Source of the DNA: Sphingomonas crusticola
GTDB taxonomy: Bacteria; Pseudomonadota; Alphaproteobacteria; Sphingomonadales; Sphingomonadaceae
DNA: 64,000 nt
Assembly (NCBI RefSeq): GCF_003391115.1
Contig: NZ_QTJP01000001.1
Span: forward strand, 2,626,501 to 2,690,500
Direction: 5' to 3'
A program made the translations under genes and the position numbers. Positions 53,919 to 63,038 of the stretch are shown here, piece after piece. Position 1 is the stretch's first letter. Every line of letters begins with the position of its first letter. Under the pieces are notes generated by a model that was given only the letters and a program-made list of their open reading frames with translations, was not told the DNA's origin and did no database searches.

Positions 53919-54953
53919 TTATTGAGCTCCACCGCCGGCGCGGCTGGCAATGCCCCATGGCCCTTCGCCTGTCGCCACGTGGCGGATGATCTTGCCGGAG
54001 ACGCGGTCGACGAACGTGACATTGTTCGACGGGCCATTGGCGGTAAGCAGCGTTTTGCGGTCGGCGGTGATGCCGATGCCCCAGGGCCGCGCGCCCACGC
54101 GAGCGATGCCGCGGACAATTGCGCCGCGCATCGGATCCACTTCCAACACCATTCCGCCGCGCCCAGTGGTGACGAACACATGCCCGTCAGGGGCTTCCAC
54201 CATCCCCATCGGCTTGATGCTCTTATCGCCTTGGGCGAGGTCGATCTGCTTCTGAACTACGCCGTCACCCGCCGATATCAGCGCTAGCCGCCCGCCGCTT
54301 TCGACCGACGCATAAACGGTCGCGCCGTCAGCCGACATCAGCAGTCCGCGGGGGCGGCCCTCGATCGCGATCGTCTTGATCAGCTTGAGCGTACGCGCAT
54401 CCAGCATCGCGACATGGTCGGACGCCTCGCAGGCGACGAACAGGCGTGCACCGTCCGGCGTGACCGCGATGCCCTCCGGCTCATTCCCGACCTTCGTCGT
54501 GATCGCCGCACGCCCACCATCGACCGCGACCGCCGAAACCACGCCCTGATCTTCGTTCGATACGAACAGGGTTCGTCCATCAGGGCTCAAGGCGAACGTC
54601 TCGGGATCGGTGCCGGCCGGAAGGACGCGCGCGACCTTTCCCGACGCTACATCGATCACCGCGATGCCGTCGGCGCGATGATCGGCCGGGGGCAGTCTGC
54701 TCTCATCAACGCCCGGGCCACCGATCGGCGAACCGGATATCGCGACATACAGCGTGGCCCCGTCAGGGGACAGCAACAATCCGCGGGGGCGCCTGCCGGG
54801 GCTGATCCGCTGGAGGACTGTACCGCTCGCTGGATCGAGGGCGACGACCGAATCGCCGCGTTCGTTCGAGACGAACAGTTTTTCCGAAGCAGCCGGCGGC
54901 CGCCCGCAGGATGCCAGCACAAGCAGCGATAGGATCAGCAGGGACCTTCCCAT
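53919..54953 (-). CDS. YVTN/YncE-type beta-propeller lipoprotein
   Basis: A 344-aa protein starting at ATG 54953 behind GGAGAGACA, with a lipobox LASC (Cys18). The mature part repeats blades such as LFVSNERGDSVVALDPASG and LFVSNEDQGVVSAVAVDGG, the YVTN family beta-propeller fold, often periplasmic and frequently near PQQ- or cytochrome-linked dehydrogenases. It is divergent from the cytochrome c/D-lactate dehydrogenase pair and shares its control region with a CTGTATACAG site. Confidence 0.85.
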   Translation of the reverse strand: MGRSLLILSLLVLASCGRPPAASEKLFVSNERGDSVVALDPASGTVLQRISPGRRPRGLLLSPDGATLYVAISGSPIGGPGVDESRLPPADHRADGIAVIDVASGKVARVLPAGTDPETFALSPDGRTLFVSNEDQGVVSAVAVDGGRAAITTKVGNEPEGIAVTPDGARLFVACEASDHVAMLDARTLKLIKTIAIEGRPRGLLMSADGATVYASVESGGRLALISAGDGVVQKQIDLAQGDKSIKPMGMVEAPDGHVFVTTGRGGMVLEVDPMRGAIVRGIARVGARPWGIGITADRKTLLTANGPSNNVTFVDRVSGKIIRHVATGEGPWGIASRAGGGAQ

Positions 54954-55023
54954 TGTCTCTCCAACAATATTCAGCATGGCTTCAGCCCAACAATGACAAA
55001 AGCCTAGGCGGAATAATTGTACT

Positions 55024-55033
55024 CTGTATACAG
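55024..55033. promoter_or_regulatory. Palindromic operator candidate CTGTATACAG
   Basis: A perfect 10-bp palindrome in the 117-base divergent region between the beta-propeller gene and the cytochrome c gene. Variants of the same sequence precede the TonB receptor, the GntR gene and the SDR operon, as expected for a GntR/FCD regulator site. Confidence 0.6.
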
Positions 55034-55070
55034 ACTTGCGACGGGCAGGCGGATCGTAGTGGAGAGAAGA

Positions 55071-55469
55071 ATGGTTGCGTTGCGGAAATGCGTGGTGGCC
55101 GGTGCTTTGCTGCTGCCAGTGGCGCTCATCGGATCGGGCGCAACCGCGGCGCCTGCCAGCGCGGCGGCGACCGCCGCCGCCGGCAAGAGCGCATTCGCGC
55201 CATGCAGCGTGTGCCATAGCACGATCAAGGGCGCTTCCGGCATCGGCCCGAGCCTGGCGGGCGTGGTCGGCCGCACGCCCGGTACCATTCCCGGCTTCGC
55301 CTATTCCCCGGCGATGAAGGGCAAGGGTGGCACCTGGAACCCGGCCACGCTCGACGCCTTTCTGATGGCGCCGCAAAAGGCGGTTCCGGGAAACCGCATG
55401 CCCTATGTCGGCCTGCCCGATGCCGCGAAGCGCGCGGCGATCATCGCCTATCTGAAAACGCTGAAATAG
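55071..55469 (+). CDS. Exported c-type cytochrome
   Basis: A 132-aa class I cytochrome c: signal peptide (VVAGALLLPVALIGSGATA), heme-binding CSVCH at about residues 46-50, and distal Met in GNRMPYVGLP. The ATG at 55071 has GGAGAGAAG directly upstream. It would carry electrons in the periplasm. D-lactate dehydrogenase follows 48 bases later, but that enzyme normally reduces quinone, so the pair need not be direct partners. Confidence 0.9.
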   Translation: MVALRKCVVAGALLLPVALIGSGATAAPASAAATAAAGKSAFAPCSVCHSTIKGASGIGPSLAGVVGRTPGTIPGFAYSPAMKGKGGTWNPATLDAFLMAPQKAVPGNRMPYVGLPDAAKRAAIIAYLKTLK

Positions 55470-55517
55470 CGCCTCTCCACAAGCGGTGTCGGTAGTGAAG
55501 AGAGACTTGGCGGCAAG

Positions 55518-57242
55518 ATGAGCTCGCACGAAGGTTCCTCGGCTTCCGCCCTGCGGGCGCAGCTCCGCACGATCGTCGGGCCGGGTCACGTCCTGACCAC
55601 GGACGGAACGACCCGCCGTTATCGCCGCGGCTATCGCTACGGTGATGGCCCAGTGCTCGCAGTCGTGCGCCCAGGCACCCTAATCGAGCAATGGCAGGTC
55701 GCGCAGGCTTGCCTGGCCGCCGACGTTACGATGATCATGCAGGCCGCCAATACCGGGCTTACCGGCGGCTCGACCCCCGACGGGGACGATTATCCCAACG
55801 GGGTAGTGATCGTCAGCACAACGCGGATTACGGGGCTGCATCTGATCGACGAAGGCCGCCAGGTGGTCTGCCTGCCGGGCACGACCCTATACGATCTGGA
55901 ACGGGCGTTGGCGCCCCTTGATCGCGAACCGCATTCCGTGATCGGTTCCTCCTGCATCGGGGCATCCGTGCTAGGTGGCGTCTGCAACAATTCAGGCGGA
56001 TCGCTGATCCAGCGCGGTCCGTCCTTCACCCAATATGCGCTGTTCGCGCGGGTCACCGCGGGCGGCGAGCTCGAGCTGGTCAATCACTTAGGCATCCGGC
56101 TCGGCAATGCGCCGGAAACCATCTTGCAGCGGCTGCAGGATGGCGACTTCACGGCTGCCGAAATCGAACATGATCCGCACAAACATGCCTCCAACCATGA
56201 ATATGCCGAGCATGTCCGCGCGGTCGATGCGGATACGCCCGCCCGCTACAATGCCGATCCGCGCTGCCTGTTCGAGGCATCGGGCAGCGCCGGCAAATTG
56301 ATCCTGTTTGCCGCCCGGCTAGATACCTTCCCCAAGGATAAAGGCACAACGACCTTCTATATCGGTACTAACGATCCGGGCGAGCTCAACCGGATCCGGC
56401 GAACCATGCTCGGCACCTTCGAGCATCTGCCGATCGCGGCCGAATATATGCACCGCGCCGCGTTCGACATCGCCGCACGTTACGGCAAGGATACGTTCGT
56501 CGCGATCCAGCATCTGGGGACGGATCGCCTGCCGCTGCTCTTCGGGGCAAAGGCGCGCGTGGATGCGATTGCCGCTAAGCTGCGCTTGGGTCGGCACAAT
56601 ATCAGCGATCGGCTGCTGCAGATTGCCGCCCGTGCCTTCCCCCGCCACCTGCCGCGGCGACTGCGAGACTATCGCGATCGCTATGAGCATCATCTGATGC
56701 TCAAGGTGACGCAGGCGAATGCCGCGCCGACCCGGGCGCTGCTGGCGGGCCTATTCCCCTCCGGTGAAGGCGATTTCTTCGAATGCACGCCCGACGAGGC
56801 GACCAAGGCCTTTCTGCATCGCTTCGCTGCGGCGGGGGCGGCGGTTCGCTACCGCGCGATCCATGCGCGCGACGTCGAGGATATCGTGGCGCTCGACATC
56901 GCGCTGCCGCGCAACGAGCAAAGCTGGTTCGAAACCTTGCCGCCGGAGATAGACCGGGCAATCATTCATAAGCTCTATTACGGCCACTTCTTCTGCCATG
57001 TCTTCCATCAGGATTATATCGTCCGGAAGGGGCATGACCCGGTGGCGCTCGAACATGCGATGTGGACGCTGCTGAACGGTCGGCGCGCGGAATATCCGGC
57101 GGAGCATAATGTCGGTCATCTCTACAAGGCCAAGCCGGCGCTGGCGGAATTCTACCGCACGATCGACCCGCGCAATCAGCTCAACCCCGGCATCGGCCAG
57201 ACAAGCAAGGCACGGCATTGGGGCGCTTCCGGCGTGGCCTGA
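55518..57242 (+). CDS. dld: Quinone-dependent D-lactate dehydrogenase
   Basis: A 574-aa FAD enzyme of Dld length: FAD-binding domain with MQAANTGLTGGSTPDGDDYP and IGSSCIGASVLGGVCNNSGG, the family's membrane-binding middle domain, and the C-terminal HNVGHLYKAKPALAEFYRTI with LNPGIGQTSK. It oxidises D-lactate to pyruvate and feeds electrons to ubiquinone at the inner membrane. In a likely unit with the cytochrome gene, behind the CTGTATACAG site. Confidence 0.93.
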   Translation: MSSHEGSSASALRAQLRTIVGPGHVLTTDGTTRRYRRGYRYGDGPVLAVVRPGTLIEQWQVAQACLAADVTMIMQAANTGLTGGSTPDGDDYPNGVVIVSTTRITGLHLIDEGRQVVCLPGTTLYDLERALAPLDREPHSVIGSSCIGASVLGGVCNNSGGSLIQRGPSFTQYALFARVTAGGELELVNHLGIRLGNAPETILQRLQDGDFTAAEIEHDPHKHASNHEYAEHVRAVDADTPARYNADPRCLFEASGSAGKLILFAARLDTFPKDKGTTTFYIGTNDPGELNRIRRTMLGTFEHLPIAAEYMHRAAFDIAARYGKDTFVAIQHLGTDRLPLLFGAKARVDAIAAKLRLGRHNISDRLLQIAARAFPRHLPRRLRDYRDRYEHHLMLKVTQANAAPTRALLAGLFPSGEGDFFECTPDEATKAFLHRFAAAGAAVRYRAIHARDVEDIVALDIALPRNEQSWFETLPPEIDRAIIHKLYYGHFFCHVFHQDYIVRKGHDPVALEHAMWTLLNGRRAEYPAEHNVGHLYKAKPALAEFYRTIDPRNQLNPGIGQTSKARHWGASGVA

Positions 57243-57280
57243 GCGGAGCGAACGTCCCTGCACCGCTGACGTGCCCGCTT

Positions 57281-57313
57281 AAAAAAAGATGCCCGCGGTT
57301 TCCCGCGGGCATC
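57281..57313 (-). terminator. Rho-independent terminator of the TonB receptor gene
   Basis: An 11-bp perfect stem GATGCCCGCGG / CCGCGGGCATC with a TTTC loop; on the minus strand it is followed by seven T residues (57287-57281). It lies just past the receptor stop at 57342 and between the convergent dld and receptor genes. Confidence 0.92.
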
Positions 57314-57341
57314 AGGAGCAGCGATGGGGGCTGCTTTAGGA

Positions 57342-60300
57342 TCAGAATTTGAACCGGATACCGCCCACTACATAGCGGCCGACCACGTCGTAGAAGGACT
57401 GGAAGCTCGGGTAGAATTCGGTCGGCTGGGCATTCGCCTGCGGGGCGAAAGCGAAGTGATCGGTCAAGTTCGTGCCCGTCGCATAGATCGTGATCGCATG
57501 GCCGCCGATCTTGAGATCGTAGGAGATGTTCGCGCTCAGATAGGCGACCGCCGGCAAGCGGTTGTTGGTGTAAAACTGCGTCGCGACCTTAGTGTAGTGC
57601 ATCACGCCGATGAAACGCACGTCGGCGCCGAAGCTTAGCGGCCCGTCGGTGAATTGCGCGGAGGCGGTGAACTTGTGCCGCGGAACGCCGCTGCCGGCGG
57701 CAACACCGGCCAATTGCACCGGCGTTACCGTCGGGCCAGTCTTGGTGACGTAGGATGGCGTGTAATTGCCGATGAAGCGCAGATCAATGCGGCCCGGTTC
57801 GTCGAACAGCAAATTGCCCAGGCCGAGCCGGTAATTCAGCTCATAATCGAAGCCGCGCGTGACCGCCGATGCCTGGTTGAACGGCACGGTCGAGATATTG
57901 GTCGGGAAGTTGGCCGGGCTGCGATCGCTGAACGGCAGCGGCCGATTGACGAATACGCACAGCGGATCGGTACCGCCCGAATCTTCGCACCGCTGGTTGA
58001 GGTCGGTCGTGCTGAGCGTGCTGATCTGATCGTTGATCTTGATATGGTAATAATCGAGCGAGGCGCTGAAGCCGGGGATGAAGGGCGGCTGCCAGATGCC
58101 GCCGATCGTCAGCGTGCGTGCTTTCTCCGATTTCAGATCGGGATTGCCCCGTGTCAGCGTGATCGTGTTGGTGTTGATATTGGTGTGGACGTCGGTGAAG
58201 GTGCCGCGCGTGGATGACACGCCTGCGAACAATTCGTTGAGGGTTGGTGCGCGGATATCCTGCGAATAGGTGCCGCGGAAGCGGAGCTGCTGGATTGGCG
58301 ACCAGCTTGCGCCACCCTTCCACGCCCAAATGCCGCCGCTCACGCTATAATCGGTGTAGCGAACCGCGCCGTTGAGATCGAGGCTCTGGAAGAACGGCGT
58401 GTCGCGCAGGATCGGCACCGCGACCTCGGCATAGCCTTCCTTGACGTTCTGGGTGCCGTGCGCCTTGCCCTGATTGGTGCTGTTGAATTTCAGATTGTAC
58501 ACGCCGGCATAGGTGCGCAGCCCGGTCAGATCGATCGGCGTCGACGGATCGTTGTTGCTGGTCACGTCCAGATATTGGTGCCGATATTCGCCGCCAACCG
58601 CGATGTTGACCGAGCCGGCGGGCAGATCGAACAATGCGCCGGTGAGATTGGCGGCGACGTCACTCTGGCGCGACTTCACGTGGAAGGTCGAATCCTCCTC
58701 GAAATAGGCATAGGAAGCCTTGGACGGGGAGCCGTTGCCGAACAGGTTCCACGGCACGCAATTGTCCTGCAGGCCCGGATTGGTGACCGTGATGCGGCAC
58801 ACGATATTGCCCTGCGGACCGCGCACCGCGTCGAGCGCGGCGAACCAGTGCGACTGGTTGAAATTGCCGCTGTGGCGAACCTTCAGATCGGAATCGCCAT
58901 AGGATCCCGTGATGTTCCAGTTGAAGTTGGCGAGCTTGCCCTTGATCCCGGCCAGCACCGTTTTCGCCGTATTGTTGTCATAGGCACGCTTCGGCGTCTG
59001 GTCCGCCTCGACGCGGCTGCCGACGAAGCTGTTCACCCCCTGGGCGACCATCGCGTCGCGGAAGCTGGTGGGCAGGAAGGCATTGTCCGAAAAGATCTGG
59101 AACGACTGGAACTGCGTTCCCGCGGCCACCGTCACGAACTGTGTCTTCGCGTTGGTATAGCTGCCTTGCAAGAAGCCGGTTACATCGCCGCCAAAGTCGT
59201 AATCGGCCCGCAGGAAGCCCTGTTTGGTCTTAAGGTAGCTGGTCAGCGTCGTACCGAACGAAACCGCCGTGTCGCGCCCGCCGACGTTGAAGTTAGGGGT
59301 GCCGGTCGGCGTGCCGAGATCGGCTTTATGATAACTGCCATTCGGCTCGAACGTATTGAGGTTGAGCGTGAAGGGTACGGTCTGCCCGGCTGCGTTGCGG
59401 CCGGAATTTACGAGCGTGCCGTATGTGCCATTGGCAAGCCGGACGTTGAACATGGGCGTGTACGGGTTTTGCTTTGTACCGGCAGCGCAGCCCGACGCTG
59501 GACATCCATTGGCAACGGTGTTGGTACCGGTGCCGGGCACATATTGCCCGACATCGACCCAGCCGCCGTCATAATTGCCGCCATAGGGGCGTTCGCCATT
59601 GTTTGGGATGCCGGGCTGATAGAAATAATCGAAGCTGCCCTCGAGGTGCAGCCGGTTGTCCATGAGGCCGGTACCGAACGCGAGATTCGCCTTTACCTGA
59701 TGATCGTCGCCGCGGCTGGATATGCCATATTGTGCCGATCCCTTCACGCCATCAAATTTGGTGTCCAGGATGAAGTTGACCACGCCTGCGACGGCGTCCG
59801 ACCCATAAGCGGCCGAAGCGCCGCCGGTCACCACGTCGACACGCTGTACCAGCGCCTGCGGGATGATGTTGGCGTCGGTCGTGCCGACATAGCTGGTCGG
59901 CGGAAGTCGCTGGCCATCCAGCAGCAGCAGCGTTTCGTTTTCGCCAAGCCCGCGTAGGTTAAGATAATTGCCGGAATTGGTCGCGCGCGCCTGGCTGCTG
60001 GTAACGTTGGAGCCGGACGACATCTTGAATTGCGGCAGGGTCGAGAGGCCGGCGGCGATGCTTTCCGGGGCCTTCTTGAGCAATTCGGTGGTGCTTACGA
60101 CCGTTACCGGCGTCGGCGCCTTGTAGCCGTTGGTGACGATGCGCGAGCCGGTCACCACAATTTCGCCCTCTCCGGCGGAAGCGGCATCGCGACCGGAGGC
60201 TGGCGGGTTGCTGCTCGAAATTGGCGAGGCCGCAGCGGAATCATTCGTGGAAGGCTGCGAGATTTCCGACCCGGTTGCCGGCGGACCGGCGGGGATTGCG

Positions 60301-60386
60301 ACTGTCTGAGCCGAAACCGCGAGCGGCAGGAACGAAGCTGCCGTGCACAACAGCGCGGCCTTGGAATAAAGTCGTGTCACATCCAC
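57342..60386 (-). CDS. TonB-dependent outer-membrane receptor
   Basis: A 1014-aa receptor with a signal peptide (AALLCTAASFLPLAVSAQ), a Ser/Pro-rich spacer, TonB box EIVVTGSRI, plug segments NLRGLGENETLLLLDGQRL and GGASAAYGSDAVAGVVNFIL, and a barrel ending VVGGIRFKF. Its neighbours (GntR regulator, diketo-sugar-acid hydrolase, SDRs, D-lactate dehydrogenase) and the shared operator suggest uptake of an oligosaccharide or deoxy-sugar glycoside; this is inference. Confidence 0.93.
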   Translation of the reverse strand: MDVTRLYSKAALLCTAASFLPLAVSAQTVAIPAGPPATGSEISQPSTNDSAAASPISSSNPPASGRDAASAGEGEIVVTGSRIVTNGYKAPTPVTVVSTTELLKKAPESIAAGLSTLPQFKMSSGSNVTSSQARATNSGNYLNLRGLGENETLLLLDGQRLPPTSYVGTTDANIIPQALVQRVDVVTGGASAAYGSDAVAGVVNFILDTKFDGVKGSAQYGISSRGDDHQVKANLAFGTGLMDNRLHLEGSFDYFYQPGIPNNGERPYGGNYDGGWVDVGQYVPGTGTNTVANGCPASGCAAGTKQNPYTPMFNVRLANGTYGTLVNSGRNAAGQTVPFTLNLNTFEPNGSYHKADLGTPTGTPNFNVGGRDTAVSFGTTLTSYLKTKQGFLRADYDFGGDVTGFLQGSYTNAKTQFVTVAAGTQFQSFQIFSDNAFLPTSFRDAMVAQGVNSFVGSRVEADQTPKRAYDNNTAKTVLAGIKGKLANFNWNITGSYGDSDLKVRHSGNFNQSHWFAALDAVRGPQGNIVCRITVTNPGLQDNCVPWNLFGNGSPSKASYAYFEEDSTFHVKSRQSDVAANLTGALFDLPAGSVNIAVGGEYRHQYLDVTSNNDPSTPIDLTGLRTYAGVYNLKFNSTNQGKAHGTQNVKEGYAEVAVPILRDTPFFQSLDLNGAVRYTDYSVSGGIWAWKGGASWSPIQQLRFRGTYSQDIRAPTLNELFAGVSSTRGTFTDVHTNINTNTITLTRGNPDLKSEKARTLTIGGIWQPPFIPGFSASLDYYHIKINDQISTLSTTDLNQRCEDSGGTDPLCVFVNRPLPFSDRSPANFPTNISTVPFNQASAVTRGFDYELNYRLGLGNLLFDEPGRIDLRFIGNYTPSYVTKTGPTVTPVQLAGVAAGSGVPRHKFTASAQFTDGPLSFGADVRFIGVMHYTKVATQFYTNNRLPAVAYLSANISYDLKIGGHAITIYATGTNLTDHFAFAPQANAQPTEFYPSFQSFYDVVGRYVVGGIRFKF

Positions 60387-60416
60387 TCCCCTTTTTCAGC
60401 TCACCGGCTGCTAACT

Positions 60417-60452
60417 GCATACAGTATGCATACGCTGCTCAGGGGATGTCAA
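60417..60452 (-). promoter_or_regulatory. Promoter and operator of the TonB receptor gene
   Basis: On the minus strand, -35 TTGACA (60452-60447), 18-base spacer, -10 CATACT (60428-60423). A palindrome GCATAC-A-GTATGC (60417-60429) and GTATGCATAC (60424-60433) cover the -10, so a bound repressor would block RNA polymerase. The remaining 60453-60654 stretch up to the GntR gene holds one further operator and no gene. Confidence 0.6.
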
Positions 60453-60531
60453 GAACGCTGTGCCCGCAAGAGCTACTACCGCGTAGCCCTCCCCGCCCGC
60501 CACCACGAGCCTGCTTGAGCTAGGAATAATA

Positions 60532-60543
60532 TTTAGTATACAG
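60532..60543. promoter_or_regulatory. Operator candidate upstream of the GntR gene
   Basis: TTTAGTATACAG, a variant of CTGTATACAG, about 145 bases upstream of the GntR start. The same ATTTAGTATA string closes the window at 63991-64000. Confidence 0.5.
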
Positions 60544-60687
60544 CGAGACAATGAGCGATCGGTGTGAGGATGTGAGCAGCGTTAATGAAATGTTCGCCCG
60601 TAGGGCGGCTCGGCTATCGCCGCGAATGGTGTATATCGTCGGCGGCAATCCCATGTGGATGACGAGCAGACGACGGAAGCAGAAACA

Positions 60688-61389
60688 ATGCAGCTAGCAA
60701 CGCTGAGCGAAGATCCGGAAACTTTGGATGGCATGCCGCCGACTTTGCGCACGCATGTCGTCAAGACGCTGCGCGCACAGATCATGAGCGGTAAATATCG
60801 CCCCGGCGAGCGGCTCAATGAAAGCCAGATCGCACGCGAGTTCAACATCAGCCGCATTCCCGTCCGCGAAGCTTTGTCGCAATTGCAGGAACAGGGGCTC
60901 GTGATGAATCACGAGCGCCGTGGCATGTTCGTGATCAAGCTTTCGCCCGATGAGGTGCAGCAGATCAACAGCCTGCGCATGGTGCTGGAAGCCGAGGCCC
61001 TGCGCCTCGTGCGGATGCGGATGACCCCGGAGTTGCTCGCCGAGTTGACAGCGTTGGTCGAACAGATGGAGGCATGGGACGGCCCGCTGATCGATGCGGC
61101 CGCGCTCGATCGCAAATTCCACGCGGTGATGTGGCACGCGACCGGGAATCCCTTTCTGGAGCGCACGCTTATCTCGCTCACAACATCTTTGTTCGCGCAT
61201 AAGGCGCTGGAGCATGTCAGTCAGGAGATCCGCCGCTGGCGTCTGAATCATCACCGCGCGTTGCTGGACTTCGTAGCCGGCGGCGAAGGCGATCCGCAGC
61301 TCGCGATCCTCACCCATCTTCGCATGGCCTATACCGAGCCCGAGCGCTTCTCGAGTCTCGCAGCCACGCCGGCTTTCGCCCAATCCTGA
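60688..61389 (+). CDS. GntR-family regulator (FadR subfamily, FCD domain)
   Basis: A 233-aa protein from ATG 60688 (GGAAG upstream); a GTG at 60655 would add 11 residues. The winged HTH reads RLNESQIAREFNISRIPVREA and the C-terminal FCD domain has the metal/ligand histidines (LDRKFHAVMWHATGN, LNHHRALLDF). FCD regulators bind organic acids such as sugar acids or lactate. It is the prime candidate to bind the CTGTATACAG-like sites around it, and is followed 46 bases later by the hydrolase. Confidence 0.93.
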   Translation: MQLATLSEDPETLDGMPPTLRTHVVKTLRAQIMSGKYRPGERLNESQIAREFNISRIPVREALSQLQEQGLVMNHERRGMFVIKLSPDEVQQINSLRMVLEAEALRLVRMRMTPELLAELTALVEQMEAWDGPLIDAAALDRKFHAVMWHATGNPFLERTLISLTTSLFAHKALEHVSQEIRRWRLNHHRALLDFVAGGEGDPQLAILTHLRMAYTEPERFSSLAATPAFAQS

Positions 61390-61435
61390 CCTCCGTGCCG
61401 CCGCAGGGCGGACCTGTCTGATCGAAGGGAAGATC

Positions 61436-62281
61436 ATGAAGTTGCTGCGCTATGGCCCCAAGGGGCAGGAGAAACCCGGCTTGCTCGATCAGGCGGGAAG
61501 GATCCGCTCGCTGGCCGCACACGTCACCGATATCGATGGCGCGTTGCTCGCCACCGGCCTGGGGCAGCTGCGCGAGATCGACGTCGAGACGCTACCGATC
61601 GTCGAGCCAGATGTCCGGCTGGCCGAACCGGTCGCGAGCGTCGGCAAATTCCTGTGCATCGGGCTGAACTACAGCGATCACGCCGCCGAATCCGGCATGC
61701 CGATCCCGAGCGAGCCGATCATCTTCACCAAGGCGACGTCGGCCATCATCGGGCCGAATGACGACGTCTATCTCCCGCCCCAGTCCGCCAAGTCGGATTG
61801 GGAAGTGGAGCTGGGCGTGGTGATCGGGAAAGAGGCGCGCTACGTCTCGCGCGAAGCAGCGCTGGATCACGTAGCCGGCGTTTGCCTGGTTAACGATCTG
61901 TCCGAACGGGAATATCAGCTGGAACGCGGCGGCACTTGGGACAAGGGCAAGGGCTGCGACACGTTCGGTCCGTTCGGCCCCTATCTCGTGACCCTGGACG
62001 AGGTTTCCGACATCAACGATCTCGGTCTGTGGCTCGACGTCAACGGCACTCGCATGCAAACCGGCAATACGTCGAGCCTGATCTTCGACGTGCCGCACAT
62101 CGTCAGTTATGTCAGCCAGTTCATGAGTTTGCAGCCCGGCGATGTGATCAGCACCGGCACGCCTCCCGGCGTTGGCATGGGCAAGAAGCCGCAAGTCTGG
62201 CTCAAGGAAGGCGACGTCATCACCCTCGGTATCGACGGACTCGGCGCGCAACGGCAGAACGTCCGGCGCTACGGCACCTGA
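61436..62281 (+). CDS. FAH-family hydrolase, probable 2,4-diketo-3-deoxy-sugar-acid hydrolase
   Basis: A 281-aa fumarylacetoacetate hydrolase-fold enzyme starting MKLLRYGPKGQEKPGLLD, an N-terminus shared with L-fuconate/L-rhamnonate-type diketo-acid hydrolases. Metal ligands: CIGLNYSDHAAE, DWEVELGVVIG and the later NDLSERE; substrate loop STGTPPGVGMGKKP. It would split 2,4-diketo-3-deoxy-fuconate or -rhamnonate to pyruvate plus lactate. Often misnamed ureidoglycolate lyase. It is downstream of the GntR gene on the same strand and converges with the SDR genes. Confidence 0.85.
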   Translation: MKLLRYGPKGQEKPGLLDQAGRIRSLAAHVTDIDGALLATGLGQLREIDVETLPIVEPDVRLAEPVASVGKFLCIGLNYSDHAAESGMPIPSEPIIFTKATSAIIGPNDDVYLPPQSAKSDWEVELGVVIGKEARYVSREAALDHVAGVCLVNDLSEREYQLERGGTWDKGKGCDTFGPFGPYLVTLDEVSDINDLGLWLDVNGTRMQTGNTSSLIFDVPHIVSYVSQFMSLQPGDVISTGTPPGVGMGKKPQVWLKEGDVITLGIDGLGAQRQNVRRYGT

Positions 62282-62287
62282 CGGCCT

Positions 62288-63028
62288 TTAGAGGCTCATG
62301 CCGCCGTCGATGACGATATTGGTGCCGGTCATAAACCGCGCCTCGTCCGAGGCGAGCATGACCGCAACCTCGGCTATCTCCTGCGGCTTGCCGATCCGGC
62401 CCATCGGCTGACGCGCGACGAACGCGGCACGTGCCGCGGCCTCGTCGCCGGTCGCGCGCAGGCGGTCGGCGAGCGATGGGCTGTCGACCGTGCCGGGGCT
62501 GATTGCGTTGCAGCGCACCCCCTCGGCGATGAAATCGCGGGCCACTGACATGGTCAACCCGACCACCGCTGCCTTGCTGGTCGAATAAGCGAAGCGGTTG
62601 GGTGCCGCCATGACCGAGGAAACCACGGACGCAATGTTCACGATGGATCCGTCCTTGCGTTCCAGCATGGCCGGCAACACGGCCCGGATCGTGTTGGTCA
62701 TCGACATGACGTTGATCACGAAGCTGCGTTCGAGGTCCGCCGGATCGCTGTCGAGGATCGTCCCTGCCGCAACCCAGCCGGCGCAGTTAACCAGCCCATT
62801 GATTTCAGGATGCGCCCGGGCCAGCGCCTGCGCCGCCGCCGCATCGGTGACGTCCAGGCGGGCGGTGATCGCCCCCTTTCCAGCAAAAGTCGCGTCCAGC
62901 CGGTCCTGCTGAAGGTCGGTCGCGATCACGGCGGCGCCTTCACGCAGGAAAGCTTCCGCCACCGCTTGGCCAATCCCTTGGGCCGCGCCGGTGACGAGGC
63001 AGGTTTTACCCGACAATCTGTTCGTCAT
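62288..63028 (-). CDS. SDR dehydrogenase, probable 2-keto-3-deoxy-sugar-acid 4-dehydrogenase
   Basis: A 246-aa SDR with VTGAAQGIGQAVAEAFLREG, the NAD-preferring acidic residue in VIATDLQ, NCAG, SVVSS and YSTSKAAVVGLT (catalytic Tyr-Lys). It closely resembles 2-keto-3-deoxy-L-fuconate/rhamnonate dehydrogenases of the non-phosphorylative pathway, including the RQPMGRIGKPQEIAE stretch. It would make the substrate of the adjacent FAH hydrolase. Start at ATG 63028. Confidence 0.82.
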   Translation of the reverse strand: MTNRLSGKTCLVTGAAQGIGQAVAEAFLREGAAVIATDLQQDRLDATFAGKGAITARLDVTDAAAAQALARAHPEINGLVNCAGWVAAGTILDSDPADLERSFVINVMSMTNTIRAVLPAMLERKDGSIVNIASVVSSVMAAPNRFAYSTSKAAVVGLTMSVARDFIAEGVRCNAISPGTVDSPSLADRLRATGDEAAARAAFVARQPMGRIGKPQEIAEVAVMLASDEARFMTGTNIVIDGGMSL

Positions 63029-63038
63029 AATTTCTCGC

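Noticed and set aside
53919-55589. A single long protein covering the propeller gene and the antisense of the cytochrome gene
   Set aside because: The portion upstream of 54953 is antisense to the cytochrome c gene; the lipoprotein signal and ribosome site fix the start at 54953.
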